DNA from: Wolfiporia cocos
Lineage: Eukaryota > Basidiomycota > Agaricomycetes > Polyporales > Phaeolaceae
Reading direction: 5' to 3'
Assembly (NCBI GenBank): GCA_029448655.1
Contig: JACCLO010000008.1
Span: 124,001-188,000, forward strand
Length of the DNA: 64,000 nucleotides
The notes under the pieces were generated by a model. It had not been told where the DNA came from. It did no database searches and worked only from the letters and a program-made list of their open reading frames with translations. The translations under genes were made by a program, and so were the position numbers. This document shows, piece by piece, positions 51,863 to 61,013 of this stretch; position 1 is the first letter of the stretch; each line of letters starts with the position of its first letter.

Positions 51863-54800
51863 TTATTGTCCTGTCGATCCAAAACCTTGTGTACCGCGCT
51901 TGGTTGGCTTGTTGAACTGCTCGTTGTAGGGTCCACTTCCATGTAGGTGAGGTCGAATTTCTTTCTCGAACTTCTCCTTGGTCATGGATTCCTGTATTTC
52001 GGGCGTGATCGCTACTTCGCAGATTAGCTGAGCAATTCTGTCGCCTTTCTTTACTTGGTACGGGTCTCCTGTGAGGTTCATCAACATGACAAAGACTTCT
52101 CCGCAGTAGTCATGGTCTATTACTCCTGCGAGGACATCGATGCCCTTTTTCGCAAGTCCAGACCTTGGCGCTATCCGGCCGTATGTCCCATAAGGGACTT
52201 TGATACGAATATCTGTGGGGACCGAGGCGGATTTCCATGAATTAATTAGGATATCCTGCGCGGCGTATAGATCGTAGCCGATCGCATCGGTTGTTCCCCT
52301 GGTCGGTAGTTTGCCATTGACTCCTACTTCGATTTCCAAGTCTTCGTTGAACTCAACATCGGAGTGTACCCATTGCCCTGTAAAGGGATCGCGCTTGTAG
52401 TACACTTTCGGTTGTGTAGGATCGACATCGTCTCGATATTGGGGCCAGTCATCGGGCCAGACACACGTGTCTGAATCCCAATCTGGCGAGTCAGGGTCGA
52501 AGACGGCTATAGTCTGCCGTGTTCCGCCGAGTCTGGTTGATCGGCGAAGGGGTTGATTTGGATCGGTACTAAGAGCCGAATATTTTGCCTTGTACTCGTC
52601 CAGAATCTCCTTAGCGTTAGCCAGGTGTTCCTCGATTTCCCACGTATCCTCCGCAGGTCCGGTGCCTTTCCAATGGATAAGGTATTCCCACCGGCCGCGT
52701 CGGTTACGATGGTCGAGAATGGCTTCCACTTCCCATTCTTCCGGGTCTTCCATTTCCATTGGCCTGTCGGCCGCTGGGGGATGACTTTTCTGACCTTCGA
52801 TGGTTGATTCCTTGTACATGACCAGTTTTGAAGCATGGAACACAGGGTGGTAAGCCCTATATTGTGCGTCCATGTACACCTTGAACGTTACCGGTCCCAA
52901 TTTCTCCGTAATTCGGAATGGGCCGATGTAGCGAGGGGCTAGACTTCTTTCGGTGTCTTGCCAGCTTCGCACGTCCACGAGTACTTTGTCGCCCACTTTG
53001 AAGGGGACAACTTGCTTCTTTTGGTCATAGTACCAGGACCATCTTTCGGCTGCAATTTTCATTGCCGCCTTAGCTTTCTCTTGTGCAGAGAACCGTGTAT
53101 TCGCAATTTCTACTAAGTCTTTGTTTCGACTTGGTTCGAAACTGCTTGGTCCTGCAATAGGATGACGACCTAATTCCACCAGGAACGGAGATTCCTTGGT
53201 AGTTTCGCTGGCTGCATTATTGTACGCAAATTCCGCTGTCGGCAGGAACTCCGACCAGTTATCTTTTTGGTACGTGTTAATATAGCACCGTAGATACTGT
53301 TCGAGTATTTGATTCACTCGTTCGGTTTGTCCGTCTGCCTGCGGATGGTACGCAGTAGTCATCGACCTTTGAATTCCCAGCAGGGTGCACCATTCACCAA
53401 ATAGTTTTGAGGCAAATTGTGTCCCTCTGTCCGATACTATCTGTTTCGGCAACCCATGTAAGGGATATACCTTTTGATAGAGTATCGTAGCTAGGTCTTT
53501 CGTTGAGAAGGTGTTTTCTATTGGGAAGAACCTTGCTCTTTTGGTCAACCGATCCACTACGACCATGATCGCGTCATGCATTCCCGATGGGGGTAGCTGT
53601 GTAATCAGGTCTATTGTCACCACTTCCCACGGGCCTGACGGCACCGGTAAGGGTTGCAGGGGGCCGTACGGCTTCTGCGGGTGGTTCTTCATACGTTGGC
53701 ATGTGTCACATCCGTCTACGTATTTTTTGACGTAAACGAACATTCCGGGCCACCAATAGTTGCGGCTTAGCAATTCGTACGTCTTGTAACGTCCGAAATG
53801 CCCAGCTGACTTGTGATCGTGATGATACTCGACCACTTGCCGTCTGATATTCGCTGGTGTAGCTGGAACGTAGACTTTGCCTCTTCGGAGGAGTAACCCT
53901 CCTTCGTAGTTCCATTCTGATAGGTCTTTTTTGAATTCACGAGGGCCGGATGAGAGCAGCTCCTTGTAATCCTTTGTGACCTTGTCGTCTAGCAATGCTT
54001 TGCGAATCTCTCGGAGTATCGATTCGTCTTCCGATTGTGGGGCAGCATGGGAGGTATCAAGAGCCATTGCCATGTACTCTTGCTCGAACCACTCAGGTTT
54101 CAGAAGAACCTGATCGCGATTATCGAGATCCACCCCCTCCTCATAGTCTGGCCGCCTGGACAGAGGATCCGCGGTCAGCATTGTTTTGCCAGGTTTGTGC
54201 TTCATTTGGAAGTTGAAGCGTGAGAGGTACAGTGCCCAGCGGGCTTGTCGTCTCGTCAGTTTTTGCGCCGTTTTGAAATAGGTCAGGTTTAGATGATCCG
54301 ACCATATCTCGAATTTTTCAGGGTGTCCCTCTAGGTAGTGTCGCCACTCCTCTAGAGCCCTGATGACAGCCAACATTTCCTTGTCGTAGATCTCGTAGTT
54401 CCTTTCCGGGGCACTTAGCGATTTGCTATAGTACGCCACGGGGTGGAATTTTTTATCCGTAGGGTCCAACTGAGAAAGTACTGCTCCGGTAGCGAAGTCT
54501 GACGCATCTGTTTCTACGCGGAAAGGCTGATCGTGCGACGGAATTCGAAGCACGGGCGCTTTGGTAAATGCTTCCTTTAGGGTTTGGAAGGCATTTTCCT
54601 GCTCGGCGTCCCAATGCCAAGCTTCTGACTTTTTGGTCAGCATGGTGAGTGGTTTGGCTATTTTTGAGAAACCTTCTATGAATCGCCTGTAGAAATTGGC
54701 AAATCCAAGGAAGGCTTGAACCTCTTTGACCTTAGTAGGTCTAGGCCAGTCCTGAACTCCGGCGTACTTCTTCGGATCCATCATGATGTTACCGTCAGAT

Positions 54801-56314
54801 ATGATCATTCCTAGGTATTCGATGGAAGACTGTTCGAAGAAGCACTTTTCGGGCTTCGCATACAAGTCCGAGTCCTTCAGGGTTTGTAGAACCCCTTTGG
54901 TAAGTCGCCGATGTTCCTCCATATCATTCCCGAAAATCAAGATGTCATCTAGGTAGACAACCACCTTGCCGGTGCGAATGAACGGTGCGAGGATAGAATT
55001 CATCATCGCTTGGAACGTTGCGGGGGCATTGCAGAAACCGAAATACATTACCGTTGCCTCGTATAGTCCACGGTGTGTAATAAACGCCGTCTTCCATTCG
55101 TCACCTTCCTTGATGCGGACATTGTTATATCCCCATCTAAGGTCAATTTTGGTGAAAATGGTCGCATGGGACAATTGATCGATGAGGTCATCGATCCGAG
55201 GTATCGGATAACGATTTTTCACGGTTATTTCGTTTAGCCTTCTGTAATCGACAACCATCCGCAGTCCTCCGTCCTTTTTGTGGACGAAGAAAACCGGGGA
55301 TGCCATCGGACTTTCGGATGGTCGAATGTAACCCTTCCGTAGTTCGGTGTCTATCCACTCATCCAAGCTATTACGCTCTTGGGGAGACATTTTGTATGGT
55401 TTTACCGGTGGAGGAAGCTGCGCATCTGGTTCAAGCACTATGGCGTGATCCCAGGGCTTCCGTTCCGGCATCCTCTCTGACGCCTTTTGTGAGAACACCG
55501 TTGGCCCATACTCTTGGTATTGTTCGGGCACTAACGATCGCCACTTTTCAATGTCAATCGGTGGTGTGTTTTCCTCACGGTCGTCTGCTTCATCGAGGTC
55601 TTTGTCAAGTACCTCGGCTACCAACTGTGTCAGCAGGTTCATTTCCTCGTCGTCAAGGGTTGCCACCCAAGCGATCAAAGGATTTTCGGGGTCCTCCTCT
55701 CCTAATATGTCCACGGGAGTGTCCCAAATCGAATTTACTTCGATGATTTCTTTTTCTGGGAGTTCAACTGCTTCCTCCTCAGAAGGGCGGTTACCCTTTT
55801 TTCTGGCGTAGGGTTGGTCGTGTGTACAGCGTGCATATTCCATTTCTCCTTTCCTCCAATCAAAGGTAGGATTGTGGAGACGCAACCAGTCATAGCCAAG
55901 GATTAGGTCTGGTTCTAGGTGCATGACCGTCAGACCTATTTTTTCCTTGTGTGTGCCATGTTGCATAAATGCTTTTACTGATTGCGTTAAGCGGCCGGCG
56001 ACGTTTTCTGTTCCGTCTGCATTTGTAACCGTAATAGGAAACGCTAGTTTGTCGGTGACCAGCTTATGTTTATCGACCAATCGTTGTGATATGACCGATA
56101 TGGTTGCACCGCTGTCGATTAGAGCCAGAGCCTGCACTTTTTGCCCATATACCCAGAGTGTTACTTCGACACGGAATGATCGAGCGAAGTCGCGCGCATC
56201 GTTGCCAAAAATATGATACATTGACTCGAATACACTCTTTACAGCGGGTACGGGACTAAAATTACACGGGAGCACAAGTGGGCAGGTCATCACATGTGCT
56301 CGGTGGGAAAACCC
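51863..56314 (-). CDS. pol: Pol polyprotein with chromodomain and dUTPase (element D)
   Basis: About 1480 codons in the -1 frame from the GGG of the slippery heptamer; the frame stays open to 56371 only as an overlap with gag. Protease LIDSGATISVI, RT YLDD (about 388 residues after the protease Asp), RNase H, integrase (HHDHKSAGH, CDTCQRMK, VVTIDL, VSDRGTQF, HPQADGQTERVNQ), RYIGPFRI, chromodomain (WEVEAILDHRNRRGRWEYLI...), then dUTPase: IGYDLYAA, YGRIAPRSGLA, GVIDHDYCGE, GDRIAQLI, RGTQGFGSTG. Motif III reads DYCGE where other copies have DYRGE, a change that might weaken the enzyme. Otherwise all motifs are intact. Confidence 0.94.
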   Translation of the reverse strand, partial: GFSHRAHVMTCPLVLPCNFSPVPAVKSVFESMYHIFGNDARDFARSFRVEVTLWVYGQKVQALALIDSGATISVISQRLVDKHKLVTDKLAFPITVTNADGTENVAGRLTQSVKAFMQHGTHKEKIGLTVMHLEPDLILGYDWLRLHNPTFDWRKGEMEYARCTHDQPYARKKGNRPSEEEAVELPEKEIIEVNSIWDTPVDILGEEDPENPLIAWVATLDDEEMNLLTQLVAEVLDKDLDEADDREENTPPIDIEKWRSLVPEQYQEYGPTVFSQKASERMPERKPWDHAIVLEPDAQLPPPVKPYKMSPQERNSLDEWIDTELRKGYIRPSESPMASPVFFVHKKDGGLRMVVDYRRLNEITVKNRYPIPRIDDLIDQLSHATIFTKIDLRWGYNNVRIKEGDEWKTAFITHRGLYEATVMYFGFCNAPATFQAMMNSILAPFIRTGKVVVYLDDILIFGNDMEEHRRLTKGVLQTLKDSDLYAKPEKCFFEQSSIEYLGMIISDGNIMMDPKKYAGVQDWPRPTKVKEVQAFLGFANFYRRFIEGFSKIAKPLTMLTKKSEAWHWDAEQENAFQTLKEAFTKAPVLRIPSHDQPFRVETDASDFATGAVLSQLDPTDKKFHPVAYYSKSLSAPERNYEIYDKEMLAVIRALEEWRHYLEGHPEKFEIWSDHLNLTYFKTAQKLTRRQARWALYLSRFNFQMKHKPGKTMLTADPLSRRPDYEEGVDLDNRDQVLLKPEWFEQEYMAMALDTSHAAPQSEDESILREIRKALLDDKVTKDYKELLSSGPREFKKDLSEWNYEGGLLLRRGKVYVPATPANIRRQVVEYHHDHKSAGHFGRYKTYELLSRNYWWPGMFVYVKKYVDGCDTCQRMKNHPQKPYGPLQPLPVPSGPWEVVTIDLITQLPPSGMHDAIMVVVDRLTKRARFFPIENTFSTKDLATILYQKVYPLHGLPKQIVSDRGTQFASKLFGEWCTLLGIQRSMTTAYHPQADGQTERVNQILEQYLRCYINTYQKDNWSEFLPTAEFAYNNAASETTKESPFLVELGRHPIAGPSSFEPSRNKDLVEIANTRFSAQEKAKAAMKIAAERWSWYYDQKKQVVPFKVGDKVLVDVRSWQDTERSLAPRYIGPFRITEKLGPVTFKVYMDAQYRAYHPVFHASKLVMYKESTIEGQKSHPPAADRPMEMEDPEEWEVEAILDHRNRRGRWEYLIHWKGTGPAEDTWEIEEHLANAKEILDEYKAKYSALSTDPNQPLRRSTRLGGTRQTIAVFDPDSPDWDSDTCVWPDDWPQYRDDVDPTQPKVYYKRDPFTGQWVHSDVEFNEDLEIEVGVNGKLPTRGTTDAIGYDLYAAQDILINSWKSASVPTDIRIKVPYGTYGRIAPRSGLAKKGIDVLAGVIDHDYCGEVFVMLMNLTGDPYQVKKGDRIAQLICEVAITPEIQESMTKEKFEKEIRPHLHGSGPYNEQFNKPTKRGTQGFGSTGQ

Positions 56315-58527
56315 GAGGCAGAGCTTCCGTAGATGCCCAGGGTGTTTGCGGAGTCGGCTATCCGCTTGCAAAGCCAGGGCAGATGTGTCCTGATGGAGTC
56401 GCCCGACGGTGTAGGCGCAGTCGCAGTCGAACCAGTCGACTGGGTCTGGACGGGGCTGGTGCTTTCTGCCGATCGCACCGGGCTCCCGCTTTTCTCCTCA
56501 TCGCTGATGCGCGTAGTGGGGGCCAGAGGAACCACCTCTGGTTGCTTTGGAACGTTGGTCCGGATGGTCCCTACGGTGGCTTGGGGGGACTCGTCTTCGT
56601 CGTCAGTCACCAGTTCCTGGGTGCTGACGATTCGGACCTTGTATTTTTTCTTCGGGTCCAATTTCTTCTGGCCCGACTGTTGCGTTCCGCTCGACGAGCC
56701 TGTCGGCTTCGTCGTTCCGCTTCCACTACTGGCCGGCTTGGCTTCCTTCGGCTTGTTCTTAGGGTTCTCAGGACAGTCGCCCCATTTGTGTTGTCCAGGG
56801 TGCTTGCGACAGTCCTTCCCGTAAGAGCCGGTTTCCTTTGCCTTGCCTTTGCCTTTGTCATCAGCCTTGGCAGGCTTCGACGTAGCTTTGTCGGTGGTCT
56901 TGCCAGACCCCGACGACTCCTTCTTCTTTTCTTCCTCAAAGATTTTGCCTTTGAGCTTGTCCGGGTATTGCCTCTTATAGAGGTCGATGGCCATATCGAG
57001 GTATACCTCCCAGTCGGTTGGCATCGTGAAGCCAGGCACCGATTCCAGGGTAGCGAGGGTTTCTCGCACCTTTTCCGGGAGGATCCGTTTGATGTGACTG
57101 AACAACGTCTTGTTGTCAGTCTCGGCCAGGCGAGCCAGGGTCCTGAGCTTCTGTGCCCAAGAGAAGAAGTCCGATTGGAGCTTCTTTTTCCCTTCGTCCC
57201 CGAAGTACCCTTCAATCTCTTTTTCGGCAATTTCCTTGTCCGTTTTCTTGCCGTACACCTTCTCGATCGTTTCCGCAAACGTTTTCCAGGTGTGCCCCGA
57301 GGTTTGTCCGGCGGCGATTTTATCAACTACCGGCGACATGTACTGGTAGGCCTCGCCCGTAAGCCGTAGCAGGGCTTGGCGAACTTTGTCCTCCTCGAGG
57401 GTCACCTTGGCGTCTGCAAAATACATGCCCATTTTTTGGATCCACTCTTTCGACGAGATGGAGTCCTTAGGGCCCGAGAATTTGGGCGGCTGAGTTGGTT
57501 TGGTCTGTTGGAAGTTGACCGTTGTGGCGGCTGCTGTCGCGGCTGCCGGTGCGTTTTTTAGAGCGGTTAACTCCGCTTCGAGTTGGTCAATTCTATTAAT
57601 TAGTGCCGTGACCTGGGCACCGCTGGGTCCCGCGGTTGGGACTGCCGGACGCTTTTGCAGTACTGCGATATCTTTTTCTATGCGGACGAACCGGTTTTCG
57701 GAAAGGGTATCCAATTGTTGCCGCAAACTCTCCGCTTCCTCTAGTGCTTCTATTCTATTTTGAAGCACCTGGTTGTGACTCCGAATTTGGTTGGTCTTGT
57801 TCCAGACCATTTCCATATCCGTGTCTACCCGGCTTTTGTATGCCGCGAGGTTGCTATAGAGGTGGTTCTTGGCTTGGTACAGCGCCTCTCTGTAAGCTTC
57901 TTTTCCCACCTGCAGAACTTCGTCTGAGGCGGCCACTTCCAGAGTGCGCTGCAACCTTCCAATCAATTCGTTCTCGCTTCTTTCTGGCTGCGCGACTATT
58001 TCCAGGGTTCCCCTTTCATAGGAGGGGAGGAGATCGGGGAGCGTCCCAAATAGGGGCTCCGTGTTGACTGGTTCCTCCGGCCGTGGAGTCTCGCTGCCTT
58101 CGGGGGTGATGACTGCTCGGCGTGTGGGTGTTTCCGTGTTGAAGAGCCTGGCGGCTCTTGTGCGTGGCGACGCTTCTTCCTGGGAGTACCAGTGGACGTC
58201 ACCGTACAGGACTATGAGGTCCGACAGGGGGATGGCGGTGCAATAGTTGTCCCACCTCCACCACGAAATGTGGTTCCTGGTCGAATCTTCCCCATAGTAC
58301 TTGATGTACGCCGTATGGTTTACGTTCAGGAATGGGCGCACATGCGCCGGAATTGAGTTGAAGGAGGTGACACTCCCCCTAACTCTGATGCCGAATACTA
58401 CTCGCAGGTAGTCCATCAAGCAGGTTTGCTCTCCGGGCCACGCGTGCTTGCCGACGGCGGGGCGGTAAGCCGTAGCCACCTTGTGGGTGTTGTACAAAGC
58501 GCCTTGGATGATTGTGTAAGACACCAT
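56290..58527 (-). CDS. gag: Gag (element D)
   Basis: 745 aa from the ATG at 58527; the frame is open to 58581 but lacks an earlier ATG. A long N-terminal domain (YLRVVFGIRVRGS, ISWWRWDNYC) is unlike A and C. It is followed by a coiled coil (about residues 210-300), an Ala-rich linker, a capsid-like region (FSGPKDSISSKEWIQKMGMY; YGKKTDKEIAEKEIEGYFG; YPDKLKGKIFEE) and a Lys/Ser-rich tail. The knuckle-like CRKHPGQHKWGDC has spacing C-x2-H-x3-H-x4-C, unlike CCHC. Just upstream of the ATG is GCTGACGAATACTGTCCAG, which looks like a branch point and 3' splice site. Confidence 0.87.
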   Translation of the reverse strand: MVSYTIIQGALYNTHKVATAYRPAVGKHAWPGEQTCLMDYLRVVFGIRVRGSVTSFNSIPAHVRPFLNVNHTAYIKYYGEDSTRNHISWWRWDNYCTAIPLSDLIVLYGDVHWYSQEEASPRTRAARLFNTETPTRRAVITPEGSETPRPEEPVNTEPLFGTLPDLLPSYERGTLEIVAQPERSENELIGRLQRTLEVAASDEVLQVGKEAYREALYQAKNHLYSNLAAYKSRVDTDMEMVWNKTNQIRSHNQVLQNRIEALEEAESLRQQLDTLSENRFVRIEKDIAVLQKRPAVPTAGPSGAQVTALINRIDQLEAELTALKNAPAAATAAATTVNFQQTKPTQPPKFSGPKDSISSKEWIQKMGMYFADAKVTLEEDKVRQALLRLTGEAYQYMSPVVDKIAAGQTSGHTWKTFAETIEKVYGKKTDKEIAEKEIEGYFGDEGKKKLQSDFFSWAQKLRTLARLAETDNKTLFSHIKRILPEKVRETLATLESVPGFTMPTDWEVYLDMAIDLYKRQYPDKLKGKIFEEEKKKESSGSGKTTDKATSKPAKADDKGKGKAKETGSYGKDCRKHPGQHKWGDCPENPKNKPKEAKPASSGSGTTKPTGSSSGTQQSGQKKLDPKKKYKVRIVSTQELVTDDEDESPQATVGTIRTNVPKQPEVVPLAPTTRISDEEKSGSPVRSAESTSPVQTQSTGSTATAPTPSGDSIRTHLPWLCKRIADSANTLGIYGSSASGFPTEHM
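56308..56314 (-). promoter_or_regulatory. Candidate -1 frameshift heptamer, gag-pol of D
   Basis: The sense strand reads G GGT TTT in the gag phase, 15 nt before the gag TGA (56290-56292). It fits the X XXY YYZ rule perfectly and pol is in the -1 frame. Confidence 0.65.
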
Positions 58528-58587
58528 TGCTGGACAGTATTCGTCAGCTTGAGTTATTTTCTTCCTTAAACGATAATTCAAGAAAAG

Positions 58588-58684
58588 AGTGCCTTTTCAG
58601 GACTTAAATGCCTTTTCAGGACTTTTTTCGCAATCAATGCCATGCACCAAAGAAAAGAGTGCCTTTTCAGGACTTTTCTATCTA
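58588..58684 (-). repeat. Triplicated CCTGAAAAGG motif between ORF1 and gag
   Basis: The plus strand shows GCCTTTTCAGGACTT at 58591-58605, 58610-58624 and 58661-58675; the first and last are part of a 26-bp direct repeat. Single copies of CCTGAAAAGG occur between ORF1 and gag of C (29356-29365) and upstream of the A ORF1 (10665-10674). Confidence 0.6.
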
Positions 58685-59500
58685 CTACAACTGGGGTTTG
58701 CCGAGGTCGAAGTTGAGACCGCTATGTACTAAATGTGTTTTTAAGTACGTAACGTGCTGTTTTACGTCTAGATCTCCAAAAACGTGCTCCACCCTCCTGA
58801 GATATTTTTCGAGGCGGCGGAGGTCTTCGTTCTTCATGGAGTCCTGACGGACCCTTTGCTCCAGGTGTGTGGAGAGATCGTCGAAATCGGTGACGAGGGT
58901 GGTGAATTTCGCTATGATGGGGGCCGTGGTGGTTGCGTCGGGAACCTTCCATAGCCGGAAAAGGTTCTTGTGGGCGGCGTTCATCTGTTTGTCGACGTCC
59001 AAGAACCAGTCCCACTTTTTTTCCGTGCAGTGGACGTCCCTGGGGTTCGCAAGACCCCGCTTCTCGACCCACTCGGCCGGCATCCTAAGCTCCTCCACTC
59101 TCTCTAACAGTGACTTCTTTGGGGGCTCAATTCGCTCCCGAAGACTCCTCACCATTCTCTCTTCCTCAACCCTCTTCCTGGCTGCCTCGGCGATCAGCTG
59201 ATCCAGTGATTGTTTCTGGATCCGAGCTTCGAGCTTCTCCTTCTGTCGGAGAAGCTTGTCGAGCTTCTTCCGCCTGATGTCGTCGAGGGCGGCCTCGTGG
59301 TTGACCCTTCGGATCTCCTCCGGGTCGGGGTTCGGCTTCCTGTAGAAGACGTCTTTGCCCTTTCGGGACTTTCCTCGCTTTGGGGCTGTGACCGCGGAGA
59401 TGCGGTCTTCGAGCGATTTAGAGGCGGCAATGTGCCATTCCTCGCGCTCCCCCGTAGCGGCGTTTCTCGGGGTAACCGTGAAACGTGGTGCTTTTGGCAT
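58685..59500 (-). CDS. ORF1, uncharacterised leader protein (element D)
   Basis: 271 aa from the ATG at 59500 (MPKAPRFTV). N-terminal TGEREEWHIAASKSLED, a Lys/Arg-rich linker, a helical charged stretch (KLDKLLRQKEKLEARIQKQ) and a C-terminal domain beginning PRDVHCTEKKWDWFLDV and ending near NFDLGKPQL. The match to the element C ORF1 (ISCTEKKFDWGAK) and the equal position mark one protein family. 157 nt separate it from the gag ATG. Function unknown; it looks like a soluble helical protein without a signal peptide or membrane segment. Confidence 0.83.
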   Translation of the reverse strand: MPKAPRFTVTPRNAATGEREEWHIAASKSLEDRISAVTAPKRGKSRKGKDVFYRKPNPDPEEIRRVNHEAALDDIRRKKLDKLLRQKEKLEARIQKQSLDQLIAEAARKRVEEERMVRSLRERIEPPKKSLLERVEELRMPAEWVEKRGLANPRDVHCTEKKWDWFLDVDKQMNAAHKNLFRLWKVPDATTTAPIIAKFTTLVTDFDDLSTHLEQRVRQDSMKNEDLRRLEKYLRRVEHVFGDLDVKQHVTYLKTHLVHSGLNFDLGKPQL

Positions 59501-60187
59501 GACTACGTAAAAAGAAGTCTAAGTAAGCTATTCTAGTGGAAATCACGCGGTCTTCTGTCGGGGCTTATCGTCGCTTCTTGATGTGTCGTGCGCTTATCCT
59601 CCGGCGTCAATGGGCGCTCCGCCCTCGACCGGAGTTAGTGTCGGCGACTGGATTGCGTCTCTCTCACGCTACCAGGTGGGGGATACAGCAGGTCGTCTTC
59701 CCTTGACGCCTGGGAATGCAGGATTTGGGGTATTACACCCCGCATGTGCCCACGCCTCACTCCAGTTAGGTGGCTGCCAGTGTTTAAACCAAACCCATGC
59801 CCTGAGGGACTTAGAGGACGCCAAGGCCAGAACTCCATCGTTCTGAAACCGTATCGGCAGCGGTTCTAGGCAGGGCAACTCGTGCCCACCATCCCAACTC
59901 TAAATAGAGTGGCCCCTGTACGCCTGGGGATAGGCGAGAAGGTCGTCTCCGGCCCGGTCAAGAGTTTACACCGTTGCCATCGATTCCCAACATATGGGGA
60001 GAGGCTTGACAGCCAGTCCCCGGTTCCGCTTAAGCCTACGGTCCGGCTGTTTGCCCGAAGGCGGTGATCCCCCAGAGCCCACTAAAGATACCCTGCTGCC
60101 TGGCGGCGAGCAGGGGTGCGCAGACGGCGACGAAAACCCCTAAGAAGAAAAAATCCCAGACCCTCAAAGAGGGCGGGGGCGAAAGCA
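59501..60187 (-). other. Element D 5' leader
   Basis: About 690 nt of structured, ORF-poor leader. The sense strand has GGGGTGTAATACCCC (about 59728-59742) with TGTATC about 40 nt later, and CTCTATTTAGAG near 59900. The counterpart hairpin and TGTATC are in C and A leaders. Confidence 0.6.
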
Positions 60188-60199
60188 AGTTCTATTCAT
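60188..60199 (-). promoter_or_regulatory. Self-priming site, element D
   Basis: AGTTCTATTCAT (plus strand), one base inside the 5' LTR, is the exact reverse complement of 60311-60322 in the LTR, which begins 34 nt after the TATATATA box (60356 to 60349). Confidence 0.8.
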
Positions 60200-60200
60200 A

Positions 60201-60819
60201 TAACACAAGATAACACTTACTTGTAATAGTTGCTTGGTTTGCTGGTTAGGCAGGATAGTTGTAAGAGTTAAGCAGGATACGCGGAGAGGTTAACTCGTAG
60301 TATGAATGTAATGAATAGAACTGAGGCAATAGCGCTCAGCAAGTCCAGTATATATACATGATAAATAAGACCCCTAACAGTCTTATTAGATAATACTAGT
60401 GTCCGTATTCGTATGTACAAGTCCCCAGGTACCTAAGTACTTAGTAATATATGATAAATACATATACCGATCAAAACCGGGATATAGAAAGGCGGCGTAG
60501 GCCGCACGAATGGCGTTTTGCGCTCTTGTCATTACAAAGACGGGGCGTGACCAAAGCCCGGTCCGCTGACGTTTATACGCTGACTGCTTCCGGACGGAAC
60601 GTCCAATTGGCTAGAACTAGACATGTGACTGATGGTAACTACTAGTGATAAGATAAGACCGTCGTTACGGGAGATAACGCGGCCATCATTCGGCACGTAT
60701 GTAACCGTTAACTTATGAACCAGATAAGCTAGTTATTGGCCTAGAAAGTCGTAGATAATTCGTAGAATTGCCGGAAAAATAGTAAGAAATATAGGGAAAC
60801 TAGGAGAATTCTTGTGACA
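60201..60819 (-). repeat. 5' LTR of element D
   Basis: 619 bp, almost identical to 51154-51772. It holds the presumed promoter TATATATA (60349-60356), inverted repeat CTGAG/CTCAG and transcript start at about 60322. Confidence 0.92.
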
Positions 60820-61008
60820 GTCAGTTGGGCGCGTGTGCCCTCTTTCATGCTCTCTCCTTGTCTGCCCGCGCGACGTCTCCTTCGTCTTATACCTGCTAGT
60901 CTGGTGGCTACCCTCCTTAGTATTGTAGCCTCCCCTATAGACGACGCTAGGTCCCTTAGAGACAAGACCCAGCGGTTGGGACGTGACATCAGAGGCAAGT
61001 CTGTGTCA
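60820..61008 (+). repeat. LTR F (S-type solo), right part
   Basis: Resumes after the GTCAG duplication and ends AGTCTGTGTCA at 61008, followed by GATTG (61009-61013), matching 50812-50816. The two parts total about 521 bp. Confidence 0.88.
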
Positions 61009-61013
61009 GATTG

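Larger units (their letters stand above)
51154..60819 (-). mobile_element. Element D: complete chromovirus, ORF1-gag-pol with dUTPase
   Basis: 9666 bp on the minus strand, with two 619-bp LTRs and target duplication GTCAG (51149-51153, 60820-60824). ORF1, gag and pol are all uninterrupted. The LTRs differ at one base seen by eye (GGCAGCG versus GGCGGCG), so this is a very young, probably autonomous copy. It sits inside LTR F, which sits inside element E gag. Confidence 0.94.
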
